This document shows, in pieces, positions 35,465 to 46,883 of a stretch of 64,000 nucleotides of DNA. Source of the stretch: Ceratodon purpureus (lineage: Eukaryota > Streptophyta > Bryopsida > Pseudoditrichales > Ditrichaceae); the NCBI GenBank assembly GCA_014871385.1, contig CM026426.1:105001281-105065280 (forward strand). Reading direction: 5' to 3'. How positions within the stretch are numbered: position 1 is the stretch's first letter; each line of letters opens with the position of its first letter. Below the pieces are notes generated by a model. The model worked only from the letters and a program-made list of their open reading frames with translations. It had not been told where the DNA came from and did no database searches. Both the position numbers and the translations under genes were made by a program.

Positions 35465-36421
35465 AGGGTGTCTCTGGCATGGAATAGCACTAACCAAAAT
35501 CCAAATGTGTCTCGTTTAACGACCGCTCTCCTTGATCACGTGGCTTAATCCAGGAGCCTTCGAGGAGGACGCAGTTGATATCACCGTAACATACAAGGAT
35601 GATGTCCCGTAAGATCCCTACATCTATGGAGGATGATCCAGAGTCTGGCGGGAGAGCTGCAATTCCGCTATCGTGGGTGACATAGCCAGACCCGTTTTCT
35701 TGATTCGTTACAAGATGTGCACCATAAGCCTAGATGGCGTGGTAACTAGTCACATGCTTTGAAGGCATGCATGACAAAGCTTCCCATTCGGCTGAAACGG
35801 GAAATCCCTCTTCTTTTAAAATTCGGAATGACTGTAGAGCCACAGAACGTAGTAAAAACAGACCATACCTCAATGCTGTGTTTAGGAAGGCCCATGGTGG
35901 TTTTAGTGTTGCAACAAGGGTGGAGTTAGAGTGCACATTGGAGGTTAGTGAGAGCAGTCATGGAGGGGTTTGGGGAGGACAGAGAGTGTTTCCAAAGCAG
36001 TGAGGAAATGCTAGAAACTCAAGTGTATGGTGGGGGGGGACAATTCTCAAATGAGAGTGGGCAAAGAGGGAGGTCAGGCTTTGATGACCACATGGCTCTA
36101 TTGCAACAAGGGAGGGGGTAGACATAGGATTTGTAACCCCACCATCCATGTCAACTCCATTGCAAGTAGAAGAGAGCAAAACTTATCACAAGGTTTGAGT
36201 GTAGGGGGTGATATACCTAGAAGAGTGGGGTTGAGAAGTGCAACTCCATGGGGGGAGAGAAGCCAACCTCAATCAGTAACTAGAGTGAGAAATCAAGAGG
36301 CCACCATAGCTCCATCCCAAGGCACTCAATCAGCTCCAGCTCCAAGTAACACTGTAGGGGTGAGAAGGAGCTCATAAGGAAGGGGTGCAGTCAAAAACAA
36401 GGGCCTTGGACAACTGCAACA

Positions 36422-38522
36422 TTGAAGCAAGCAATGGATGCAGTCACTGATCAGGGTATGAAGGTAAGGACTCCTTCACATACCTTTGGCATTCCTTATA
36501 CCTCCTTGAGAGACCACCTATATGGCAGAGTGAGGGGGAGGAAGAAGGGAATAAATACAATATTAAGTCAAGAGGAGGAGGAGAAGTTAGTGGACTATTG
36601 CTTTAAGATGCAAGATCTAGGACATCTATTGAGTTCAGGGCAATTGAGAATTAAAGTGGCCATGGCAACACAAACAAGAGACACACCATGGAGTCACAAT
36701 GGGATCCCTGGAAAGTCATGGCTTAGAAATTTCAAAAAAAGACATCTAGATCTAGTGTCTAGGAAGAGCCAGCCCTTAGAGATGGGAAGAGCAAGGGGAT
36801 TATGTCCTACTAGTGTGGCAACCCTTTATGCTAACCTAGAGGAGCTATACAGCATAAACAACTACCCACCTTCTCACATCTTTAAGCCTTTCAAGACTGC
36901 ATTCGGACAAATTAGAGACTGCTGGTCCTTAACAAACAAAGGCAGGAAGGTAGAAAAAAAAGCCCTTTGTAAATGGACAAGTCAAGCCTTACAGAAAGCC
37001 CGCACTACAAAGAATATCAAGTCTGGGTTTCAAAAAACAGGGATTTGGCCACTAAATGACCAAGCATGCAATGGAAGAATGAATCCCAGCCAAGGATTTC
37101 AGGAAGGACATGAGGGCTTCGAATTTGCTGAAGGAGCAGAGTCCAGTGACTCTGAGTCAAGTGCCGCAAGTGAGAGGTGGGAGGGTAAAGGCATGCTGCC
37201 TCATGAAGGAAGGCTGCCCGATGGCATGCACGATGGGGGCAGTCGCCCATGCAGAGTCGGTGCAATAAGGCTTCCACGCAGCGGCGAAGGGAGGCGAGCT
37301 ACGCAGCAAGGCGGTGCAGGGAACCTGCGGGGAAATGAACAGGGCGATCAACAAATGGGGCCAACAAGAACAAGACGCCGAACAGGACCAGGGCGACAAC
37401 ACCGAGAGGACCCACAAGACAAACAGGACCAAGGCGACCAAGTCGAAGACGGTGAGCAGGACGACCAAGACGGCGAACAGGGCCAACAAGACGAGGACGG
37501 CAAACAGGGCCAACAAAACCAAGACGGCGACCAAGGCGAACACGAACAACACGGCGACCAGGGCGGACAGGAACACGACGGTGAATAGGGCCAACAGGAA
37601 CACGACAGCGAGGAGAGCGATGGGATCCAATGCGATCAAGAGCACAGGGCAGAAGAGAACCATTACACACGTGATCAGTAGGGCCGCGAGCTCTCAGGTT
37701 GGAGAAGCTACCGTGAGGGAGGGAACTCGGACATGGCTCCCGCAGTCTTGGCGGACCTCGGAGGTGGGGAACAGGACCAAGGCGATCTGCAGCAGTCAAC
37801 AATAGGCACGGGGGGGTCACAATTCAAAGTAGGGGAGAGCAGCATGGGGCAAAATGGAAGAGCAACCCAAGCACCTAGACAGCACTACTACGTAGATGTG
37901 CAAAACGGGGAAGAAAGCAACTATGATTTAGTAGACCAACACACCACAATAGATCCAGAATTCCGTGCACAGATTCAAAAGGAAAATGAACAAAACATCA
38001 GTAACTTCCTCTCCTTGCCTGAGATCATTCCACCTAAAAAGAGAAAAAAAGCAGCAACCTCTCCTAGACTATACAAGAAGCAAGATCCTGACATCAGCAG
38101 ATTACATTGCTGGTGTAGAGCAACTTCTAGCTAAAAAAGAGGCCACGGCTGCAGCAGCAAAGAAAAGGAAAGAAGAGAAGGAAGCCAGTAAAGAACAGCG
38201 GAAAGCACTCAAAGAGCAGCAGCAAAGAGAGAAGGAAGAACGCGCACGTGAAAGAGCAAGGAGAAAAGAAGAGAGGGAGAGAGAGATACAAACCAGGAAG
38301 GCGAATGCATCAAGGATGGGTCGTCGAGGGACAGGAGAGCCACCGGAACCGTCGCAGCCCCCTGCAGCTGATACATCTCTGCCTGCACTCGTTGATGCTC
38401 CGCGCCCCCCTCCTTTCCCCTACCCCTGGCAGCCTCATGCATCTCTCTTCCCACCTTATGGAAGTGGGCTGTCTGGCGCCTTCTACCCACCTCCTCAAGT
38501 GCCGTTTAGGTTTTACGAGTAG
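36422..38522 (+). pseudogene. pogo-like transposase with the DDE core deleted
   Basis: The N-terminal part has a psq-type helix-turn-helix (KQAMDAVTDQGMKVR, then FGIPYTSLRDHLYGR). A CENP-B-like second DNA-binding unit follows (SQEEEEKLVDYCFKM, SWLRNFKKRHLDL). At about 36890 the text jumps from NNYPPSHIF to KPFKTAFGQIRDCWSLTNKG, which is C-terminal to the catalytic domain; roughly 200 residues with all catalytic acids are absent. GFQKTGIWPLN follows. The tail is then expanded by simple repeats and changes frame (near 37590 and 38100). A long Lys/Glu/Arg coiled coil ends it (38100-38330). The listed start is a TTG, not a true initiator. Related coding may begin by 36027. Element ends and the TA duplication were not found. 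Confidence 0.8.
37361..37640 (+). repeat. imperfect CAGGACCA-type minisatellite in the pogo-like gene
   Basis: Irregular tandem repeats built from CAGGACCAAGGCGAC and GGCGAACAGGGCCAACAAGA. They replace normal C-terminal coding with DQ- or NR-type runs depending on frame. Confidence 0.75.
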
Positions 38523-38540
38523 CAAGATCACCAAGGGCTG

Positions 38541-38948
38541 TGAGGAGCAGGACCACGGCGATGAGGAGCAAGATGACCGAGACGAGGAGCAGGACCACGG
38601 CGACGAGGAGCAGGATGACCGAGACGAGGAGCAGGACCACGGCGACGAGGAGCAGGATCACCGAGACGAGGAGCAGGATCACCGAGACGAGGAGCAGGAT
38701 CACCGAGACGAGGTGCAGGACCATAGCAAAGAGGAGCAGGACCACGGCGAAGAGGAGCAGGACCACGGCGAAGAGGAGTAGGACCACGGCGAAGAGGAGC
38801 AGGACCACGGCAAAGAGGAGCATGATCACCGCGACGAGGAGCAGGACCACGGCGAAGAGGAGTAGGATCACCGCGACGAGGAGCAGGACCACGGCAAAGA
38901 GGAGTAGGATCACGCCGACGAGGAGCAGGATCACCGCAACGAGGAGCA
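38541..38948 (+). repeat. 21-bp minisatellite, about 19 copies
   Basis: The unit GAGGAGCAGGACCACGGCGA(C) is repeated with small changes (ACGGCGA/ACCGAGA/ATCACCG) right after the pogo-like coding ends. The period is a multiple of three, so long artificial open frames appear on both strands. Confidence 0.93.
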
Positions 38949-40027
38949 ACGCCGAGAGAGTGAGGAGGAGCGCGACAGCACCGAAGAGGAGGGGTCAGCG
39001 GCCTGTGAAGGAAGACCGTTGGGCGGGAGGGGCTTGGGCGGGAGGGGGGGCGAGATGGCGGATCCACTGCCACACGTGGAGCACTAAACTGGGCGGGGAT
39101 AGGGGCCTCAAAGGGCAGATCCTAAAATCTCAATGGATGGGCTTGCGAATCACACATGTTGGGTCAGCCACATGTGTGGCATTGGATTCGAGCCCACAAG
39201 GGACCTTTTTTCAACACCACAGCAGTTGTGACACCCCACCACCCTCACGAGATTATCCTCCCTTGTGTTTTTTTTGGGGCAATTTTGGGTTGTTGTCACG
39301 GGATTTGTGAAGGGTGTTTTAAACCTTCATGGCTACAGTTTTAGAAATCCAGCTGGTGGAGATACCATGTACTCTATGATTGATTACTGGTCACTCTACG
39401 AGGTTTTCTTTCAAAATTTATAGGAAATTACAGGCATGGAGGAAAATTTTGTTTTTTTCAGCATTGCTCTTCTTTCAACTTTGTGGATCCCTGAAAATTT
39501 ATAAAGTCAAAAAACTTACAACCCACCTATGCACATCTGAAATTTTCACGACTTCTGGACCCTCTACCTTAGATGACACATTGAGCAAAAATTTGGAGTC
39601 CTGACATAGGAGAAGGAACCTGAGTCCTGGACCGACAAGACATAATGACATTTGACTGCGTCGAATCCTTATAACAGCATGGTTTCAATTATGGTTTAAT
39701 TGCTATTAAATTCATGGTAATTTCAGAATCTGAAGCTCACTGCAGATACTCAAGCTCCTCCAACTGTATGCACATCAACCAGCGTGTACAGAAAGCAGAG
39801 GTATCCCTTCGATATCCAGATCACATTTCTTACACTGCCTCAAGCAAACGTAAACTTTGATATACCCCACCGCCTAGGTCGAGCAAAAACTGCACATGAA
39901 TTCTAACGGGTAAATGACGAAGCCCTAGTAGTGGTTTTTGATTTTAAGGATACACAATATATCACAAAGAGGCAATTTTCACACAAAATTTCAAGTCAAG
40001 TATTTTCTGACCTTCCAATAAGGTAGC
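38949..40027. other. no gene recognised
   Basis: Presumably the right part of the pogo-like element followed by CACTA-element sequence. Only the short LPYWK segment at 40013-40027 (minus strand) is identifiable, as a continuation of the TNP2 exon. Confidence 0.4.
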
Positions 40028-40031
40028 TTAA

Positions 40032-40871
40032 CCCCTAAAGTTCTGAGGGTATTTTTCATCAGAAATGCCTCAAAACAGCCCCTCTTCAAAGCAAGGTGGT
40101 TTTGCAAACTTGGGGTTTTTTTCAGTACATCTAACCGTAAGGTCTTGTAGCTAACTTCTATGTCTACATGTCCACCAAATCTCACTCACTCATTCTTCAC
40201 CAATTGCAAGATCATAATGTTCAAAGTAGAAAAACAAGTTTTTAATCCCTGCGAAAAAAGGGGACAGCAGAGTTTTGAAGGCCCAAAAAACCATTTTTTT
40301 GCATTATGGATCTTGAGAATTTTGATGCACGTCAAAGAAGACCGAGTTAGCTAATTGTTCTAAGAAAATTATATTCAAAAAAGTTGTGGAAAGTTGCCCA
40401 AAAAATCATTTTCCGCTAGGGGGTATACTGAAATTCACAAACAAAGGCAGTTTTTGGACAATAAAAATAGCATATGAAAAAAAATTGGATTGAAAATCCG
40501 GACGGTGAGAACATGCTCTACTGCCTTCTCTATACATAGAAATTTTTATTTTTGAAAAATATCAAAATCTCAATTTTTGGTGGAATTTCAAAGTTTCGTT
40601 TTTGGGCAGATTTTGGCAGTTTCGGGCAGAATTTGCCGCATTCACAGTGGCTTAGAAAAATTCAGCAGCTGCCCAACGAGCAGCGTTTGACACTTAAACC
40701 TTCATAACTTTTGATCCCAATGTCGGAATTGAAAAATAAAAATACCCACACGAAGATCTCCGAACAGCCCACCTTCAATAAAAATTTCAGAAAATCCTGA
40801 TATAAATTGCATTCATAGGTACATACCCAAATTCAAAAAAAGCCCAAATGTGACAGATTGTCCTTTAGGGG
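40032..40871. mobile_element. non-autonomous piggyBac element, 840 bp
   Basis: TTAA (40028-40031) then CCCCTAAAG at the left, and CTTTAGGGG then TTAA (40872-40875) at the right. The terminal nonamer is identical to that of the 6-kb piggyBac at 18932. The left 450 bp is also visibly similar to the left end of that copy (shared words such as CTAACCGTAAGGTCTTGTAG and CAATTGCAAGATCATAA). There is no transposase inside. It sits in a TNP2 exon: the minus-strand reading SALF before it and LPYWK after it are adjacent in the family. Confidence 0.9.
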
Positions 40872-40875
40872 TTAA

Positions 40876-41470
40876 ACAGCGCTGAGACCCTCTTAATTCC
40901 AAATCTCCTTGCTGGGTCTTTAGATGGTAGACCGCCACCTCGGTCTAAAAAGGACTCCGTCAGATTACTCCACTGCAATATGTCATTTGCTGTGACTCTA
41001 CTTGGAGGTCCATTATGCTCTGGTCTTCCATTAAAATCTTTGAGGTTGCTTTGCCATGGGTGACCACAAGGTAGCCACCGACGATGTTGTGTTTTCTCCG
41101 CATACGTGGCAGCCACGATAGCCCTTTGTAACAAAACCCGCGATTTGTTTGTAGGCATGGAAGTCATGGATTGTCCAGAGTAGAATAGCCTTCATGTTGA
41201 ATTCACGTGACCCCTTATAAATGGCTGCGTCACTCCCTCATTCCACAAAATTTGCAACTCCTCGAGGAGGGGTTGCAGGTAAGTATCAAAATTGTCACCT
41301 AAGACACTTTTCTTACCTGGTATGATAAGTGAGATCATGACAAAATGTCGCTTTGTTGTCATCCAAGGCGACAGATTGTAATTCAACAATAGGACTGGCC
41401 ATGTACTCCAAGTTAATTATTACACTGAAAACGGATTAACTCCATCCGTGGTCAACCCCAATCTGAGATT
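40876..41470 (-). pseudogene. TNP2-type CACTA transposase, Transposase_21 region
   Basis: Reading leftwards: NLRLGLTTDGVNPFSV, two stops, then WPVLLLNYNLSPWMTTKRHF, MISLIIPGKKS, YLQPLLEELQILWNEGV, a Cys-poor variant of the zinc region, and RRFGIKRVSALF. This is the order and spacing of the plant Transposase_21 domain (DGFNPF, WP..L..YNLPPW, LQPL..EL..LW, FG.K..S.LF.LPYWK). The last part continues beyond the piggyBac insertion at 40031. The stops near 41420 and a frame break around 41195 mark it as dead. Confidence 0.87.
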
Positions 41471-41631
41471 TCTGTCCTCCACATTTTCATGTCATCTAAG
41501 ACTTTGCTAACAATGCGTCCACCTTACTGTGCAAACATTAGGCACAACGCCATTCACAATGGTAATCAAAGACAATGTGTCCCTACATGCAGCCTAACTA
41601 GTGTGGACAACTTGATTTGAAATTTGACAAG

Positions 41632-42368
41632 GGGGAGAACACAATAAAGTAGACCACCAAGTGCAAAATGTGGTCACTGAGAAGTGAATATGAAGTGTGC
41701 TGTTTTTCAAAGCTCAAATCTGATTTTGAGCATTTTGCTATAGTTTTTGAGCATTTTAGTCACTTTTTAAGGAGTCATAAGGTATCTTATAGGCATCTCC
41801 ATAAGAAAAACATCTTCAATTGAAACTTAATTTGACCACTAGTTCTAAAGGATGAAAATGAACTTTTCCAAAGTCTTAAATTCTTCATTTGGGGCCCTCT
41901 ATTGTCTTTAGGGGATGTTATTTCCAATTTGAAAAACAATGTTCGGTGAAAAACAAGTAACAAAAAGTATTGCGGAAAAGGCCCTCCTAAAAACATCCTT
42001 GCGATACTTTTAGAACCCTAAATCAAACAATGAGTATATGAATTGCCTATTTTAGAATACCTCTTAAACATAAAGAGGGCCACACTTCATCAAAAGTTAT
42101 TTTTAGATAGTTTTGATTATTTTCTAGCCACTTTTTTAAATGACCGCATTCACTTTGCTTGGATTTAAAGCCCTCATACAATAACTTAAAAGTGTCTACT
42201 TTGCACAAAACTTTTCCAAGTTGTAGAAAAACAAGTTGAGAATCCATATTAGCAAAAAAAATTGACTTCAATTACATCTTTCCATCACTTTTGTGCGATT
42301 TTTGCAAAAGGGCTGAAACTCGCAAATAGCTAAGCACTTTTGTGGTCCACTTTATTGTGCTTCTCCCC
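41632..42368. mobile_element. inverted-repeat element, 737 bp, superfamily unknown
   Basis: Left GGGGAGAACACAATAAAGTA and right (inverse) GGGGAGAAGCACAATAAAGT continue into GACCAC on both arms, about 32 bp with few mismatches. ACAAG flanks both sides (41627-41631 and 42369-42373), a possible 5-bp target duplication. There is no coding inside. It lies close to the presumed 5' part of the TNP2 gene. Confidence 0.65.
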
Positions 42369-42373
42369 ACAAG

Positions 42374-43234
42374 ACATTGTCCATTCATTCTAAGTAACAT
42401 GTTTATGAACTCACCAAATTGAGTCAAGAAACATGACTTCATTTCCTCCTTCCCGTAACTAGCATTACAGGTAGAACGCATCCTAAATCTACTGTTCATC
42501 ATTTACTGGTTTTTTGTTGCTCAGCAATGGGGAAGCCTACTTGTCTATCATGGGTGCATTATTGGTCATGGGTGTGTATACCTTACGCCATCCTCCAAGG
42601 ACACCATCTGCATCTGAAATTTAAGGGGCTCTCGGTACAAATTAACCCACCTCCCTTCAATTCGCTTGGTAGGGACACTGAGTTCTAGTCCTGCTGCTCG
42701 CTCAGGCAGATTTTCATAATATGTGTCAATTAGAAACATCGTGATTGAGTTGCAACAAGCCCTGTACCTTCCTGAAATCATGAATTCGTGTAAGCGCAGC
42801 CTGAATGCGAGTGTGACGCTGCTAATTTTCAAAGGATTGCAATTACTGTCAATTTAGAAGGAATTCATACGGAGAGTGGCAAGATCCTTTTCCGAGCGAG
42901 ATGGATGTAGACTTGTTTGAAAATTGCTTTCCGAAGTTTCCTAGTTTCGAGCGAGTCTACGTGAAAGGTCGCTAGGAATGGCGAGGATGGGTTGGATCAT
43001 GTGAGAGCTTGCCAGGATACTTTCTTCTCGCCTCTTGGGGGTGAGGCACAGAAATCATACGGCCAAAAACACATACATTCGTGTTGTGCGTTCCGCAGGT
43101 TGGAGACTCGCAAGCTCGAACAGTGCGGGGAGATACGTGCAAGGTGACGACGTTTTCCGCCCGTTGGTGCTGTAGATCCGTTCCTGCACAGAATTTCCCT
43201 ACACGTGGTCTGCCGTCATTTCTAGCGGAAGGAT
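42374..43234. other. no gene recognised
   Basis: Short minus-strand frames (for example 42566-42832, starting MKISSVTLAFRLRLHE) may be the decayed upstream part of the CACTA gene. They match nothing I know. Confidence 0.3.
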
Positions 43235-44082
43235 GTGGAGGTAGCGATGGCGGTTCTACACGAGGAGCTCTACCGCGCGCCCATAGAAGGGACGAAGGAC
43301 TGGTATCGGAGAAAACAGGGTCTGAAAGACGTCGGCTATATCCCCCGGATACAGCTGGGAGAGCTGGAGCACATGCCACCCAGCATCGCATGCGTCCAGA
43401 GTTGCATCGCCTGCTAGAGTGACAAACATAGAGGCCACTTTCGGTGCGATCAACCCGAGTAGAGTGAGAACTCCAGGATACAACGGCGAGTGGAGGTATT
43501 TGTATCAAAGGATTCACCATAGGCCCATTGGAAAGGTTACGGCACTTGGGGTAGCCTTTGCCCTAGGCATTCTAATTGAAAAGCTCGGGTATGCTGTCAG
43601 ACTAGGCTGGAAGTGCGTTCAAGCAAGGCCAAAGGGGGAAGAAAGCACAATTACCATTTGAGTCCATTGATGCACTGAAAGCAAGATGCGCAGGAGGGGA
43701 AGGTGTCTGGCCAGAGGACGAGGTACCACTGGAGGGCGACAACGAGCTTGAGGGGGCACTCGATGCTTGGGACATCAACTGCAACTATCGAGCGTATTCT
43801 GCGGCAACATGTTTCGATCTCTGCCGTCACCTCCATTCGCCATCCTTGAAAGATGTGGATCGCCCATTATGGGAGATCAATCGGGAACAAATCGGTGAAT
43901 ACTCTAAATCCCTCGTATTGCTCCTGTTTACGCACGGCGAAGTTTGCATTCGTGTGGGCCATTCCCATTCCTCACATTCTGTTTTGAATGTGATCAATAG
44001 CAGGGATAGCAACTCGCACATTCTCCAAAAACGACGACAAAGGGAAAGACTCTGTTCTCGGGGAAGCCAGCGCAAGAGGTAG
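43235..44082 (+). pseudogene. unrecognised coding-like region, broken
   Basis: A GC-balanced island in AT-rich surroundings. Successive plus-strand frames read MAVLHEELYRAPIEGTKDWY, then IEATFGAINPSRVRTPGYNG, then GVWPEDEVPLEGDNELEG and WDINCNYRAYSAATCFDLC with LWEINREQIGEYSKSLVLLL. Together they look like one protein with frame changes near 43415 and 43665. No domain is recognised; it may be an accessory transposon gene or a host pseudogene. Confidence 0.4.
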
Positions 44083-44943
44083 GCTTTATTGCACACAAAA
44101 TTCTCTTTTCGGTTTAGCGCGATACGGGGAATGTGGATGTCACAGATTTCAGGCTTCCCTGAGTTTGTGTTTTGCTGCCGAACTCTAATCCTTCAGCTGT
44201 TGTCTTTGTTTTCCAGATAACGACGTAAAAGCACTGTAGTTTGTAGAGCTAGGTAGGGTCTGACGACTTAGACGCAGATACTTCCTGTGTGTCCCCCTAT
44301 ATGCCTCGCGCAATCAAGGTATTTTAAACCTGTACTTGATAATCACAAACACCGTGTTATACTTCCGTCAAATTTTTGTCATACGCGAGGAGTGGACTGG
44401 GGACTTTCCTGGTTTAACCTGTTTGTCTTTGCTGTGTAAGCCACATCATCGAGGACGCTCCTCTGTCCAAGGTCTTCTTTTGTAGCAAGCCCTAAAATAT
44501 GTCGATGCAAGGAGAGTGTCTGAAGTCGCATGTGGGTCTTGGAAGTAGAGAAGGCGTTTGGAATATTGAACGACTGAAGGCAGTTACACAGGACTCACTG
44601 TGTGAAAGTAAAACGTTCAATATGATAGACGGAAAATGATACATTTATACTGGAATAATGGCCTTGCTAGGACTCCACATTCGGTTAATGGCTATTAAAT
44701 GAGAGGTTGGATTTTGAAAATAATGTGCTTCTGCACCAATCAGAAGCATTCAATTTTTCCAGGCATGGATGGAATTAGAGCAATCTTGGACACTTTATAA
44801 AAATAGGTTGGATAAGTCCCCCTATCCTACAGCCTATTGTGCGGTTTCTGGATCCGTTCGGGTTTCAGAATTTCTACCTTACTCTATACCAACAATGTGG
44901 TGGTGAAGTGCACAAAGCAACTTCCTAACTGAAGTCCAACAAG

Positions 44944-45231
44944 GATCTGTCTATTTTCCCCCATCAAGCGGTGGCTCAGAGGCCAGGCTTGGGGAGGTGG
45001 GAGGAGAGGGGGCAAATCTCTGCCCCTATTATTTGCCTTTAGTAGGGGTCCTAGTGATCTCAAGAGGACCTACTTCGGGTAATTTGGGGACTACGGCCCC
45101 GAATTTATAAAAAAAAAACCAAAAAAAGACCCAAGGACCTCAAAACAGGGAGGGGCAGCAAAATGGAACCCATCGAGCCTAGCAACCGAACCAGCGGTTG
45201 CACCTCTCCATGGGGGAAAATAAAAAGACCC
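44944..45231. mobile_element. Mutator-like MITE with 10-bp target duplication
   Basis: GTCCAACAAG flanks both sides (44934-44943 and 45232-45241). The inner ends are inverted relatives: GATCTGTCTATTTTCCCCC at the left and the inverse of GGGTCTTTTTATTTTCCCCC at the right. A 9-10-bp duplication fits the Mutator superfamily. The 288-bp unit has no coding and contains an A-rich run near 45111. Confidence 0.8.
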
Positions 45232-45241
45232 GTCCAACAAG

Positions 45242-46831
45242 AATTATAGCTGAGAGTATCACGACCAACATGGAAAGCGTTACAAAGAAGACGATGTTGA
45301 GGGGAAAATGCAACACAATGTTAAAAAAACACTCTCAGTGAAGTTGGGCATCGAACATGGGAACTGATGCGCCGAGTCATCTCTGATAGGGATATGAAAC
45401 GAAGAAGCAGCAAGGAGGAACCACTAGATCGACAGCCTTGTGGCACTAGATTATCAAGTAATTCTCCTTGTCAGCTTCTCGGCAGGCAATTCTCAACGCT
45501 AGACTCTGCAGCCACCTTCAACAAATGACATTTGTTGATGACAGGGCTTTTAAACCGGTAGTCCCCACTCACTCTTGAGGTTACCTCACCTCTTTCTATA
45601 TTCTGAGTCAAAATAACTTGACCACTCCTCTTATTCTCAGAGAGCTCCAAGAGAGGTGGAGAGACTCAGGGGATTAGGATTCCAAGTGGTGCAAAGTGTG
45701 TCCCTGCTTTATATACCTGTTAAAGGAAAGCGTTGCCAACACTCGAATACCTTGCATTTCTCGCCTAGACATAAAAATAACTTTGTTGTTATTCCTAGAT
45801 TGATATCCTTCGTGAATAGATTTCCAACTTTCCTTCTTAATCCCATTGTATTAGTGGGTAGCCGTGAATGAATTGAAGACCATGTGAATGGTGAAGCTAA
45901 CTTTGGTTATTGCTCTCTTTTATGAAGGAGAGGAAAGAGCAAAGGGCCATTACATCTTGATGGTGGCCGCAAACGGGGTCTACATAATGCTCGGCAACGA
46001 CAACTTTCCATGAAGAGACATTGGTACAGAGAGGAAGATGAGAGAATGAGCTCACATAGACACTATGTTTTTTCTTAATTATGCGTTGTTCATGTAATCA
46101 TCATACTCAGTTTTTAATATAAGAGCAAAGTGATTGTACTGTACATACGTAGATGTTAATACAATGTAGGAAATTTGTCTAAAATCTCATCAATGGACAC
46201 ACACTGCCATCTAGGCATGATGATAGAATTAAATTCCTTCTGGCGATTTGATTTAGCAATGAAGCAAAAACAGAATGTGCTCAAAAAATCCCTGTACTTG
46301 AGCATCAAGAATAATACATTCTATGCGCAACTGGTGTAATACATCAACAGAGAAAGGATAATGTCAAATTCTTGTGAAATTTGAATTGTTTAATTTGTTA
46401 AGTTTTCCATTTGGACTTAGTTTAGTCTCAACAGTGAATGTACCACATTCTACATAGATGGATGGAAGTTACAATACTGATAGGGATCCATACATCCATA
46501 TCCTATTACACTGCACTTCAGCGAGGTGCCAAAACATCTTGCCTCCCAAAATTGTGCTTTAAAGCAAAGATCTGGTCTAACATATACATGTCTTTTTACA
46601 ATTTAGCAATCCAAATGTTCCATGTGAGAGTGAATTTAAAAAGTTCCCATAGAGTTCTAATGAAAAAAAGATAGTTGTCTTAGAATCTCATTCTGGTTAT
46701 TCTTCTATCAAAAGTTGAAGAGTACGTAGAATTCCAATCAAATGACTTTTGACAAGTTGAAAGTAGAAAAGATGCATTCACCTTTAGTTTATTAAAGATA
46801 ATTGTCTTTAAGTGAAAAGGGGGCAAGTGAG

Positions 46832-46883
<52 letters not shown>

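Larger units (their letters stand above)
32650..35936 (-). pseudogene. TNP2-type CACTA transposase, DUF4216 region, split by an insertion
   Basis: From 35936 leftwards the frame includes HVTSYHAI, a stop, then AYGAHLVTNQENGSGYVTHD, VTHDSGIAAL and CVLLEGSWIKPRDQG. This is the DUF4216 pattern found C-terminal to plant CACTA TNP2 transposases. It is cut at 35464 by a CACTA element and resumes at 32947 with LKQNPYVYLSSILQVFFMDD then PDWKVVIRHDPRAL. The frame crosses the insertion site without a shift once one AGG copy is discounted. Several stops elsewhere (for example near 35733 and 32694) show decay. Confidence 0.8.
32650..41470 (-). mobile_element. CACTA element with TNP2-type transposase, broken by later insertions
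   Basis: Reading leftwards, Transposase_21 motifs occur at 41470-40876 and continue at 40027-40000. The DUF4216 segment occurs at 35936-35468 and 32947-32650. Between and inside these lie a piggyBac MITE (40032-40871), a pogo-like copy (36422-38522) and a second CACTA element (32948-35464). The middle of the gene was not found, so deletion accompanied the insertions. The element's own CACTA termini were not located; the open frames at 29884-31247 may belong to it. Confidence 0.75.

Noticed and set aside
38506-39310. Long open frames on both strands (RSRTT, RRGPAP and LLLVAV runs)
   Set aside because: They are produced by the 21-bp minisatellite, whose period is a multiple of three.
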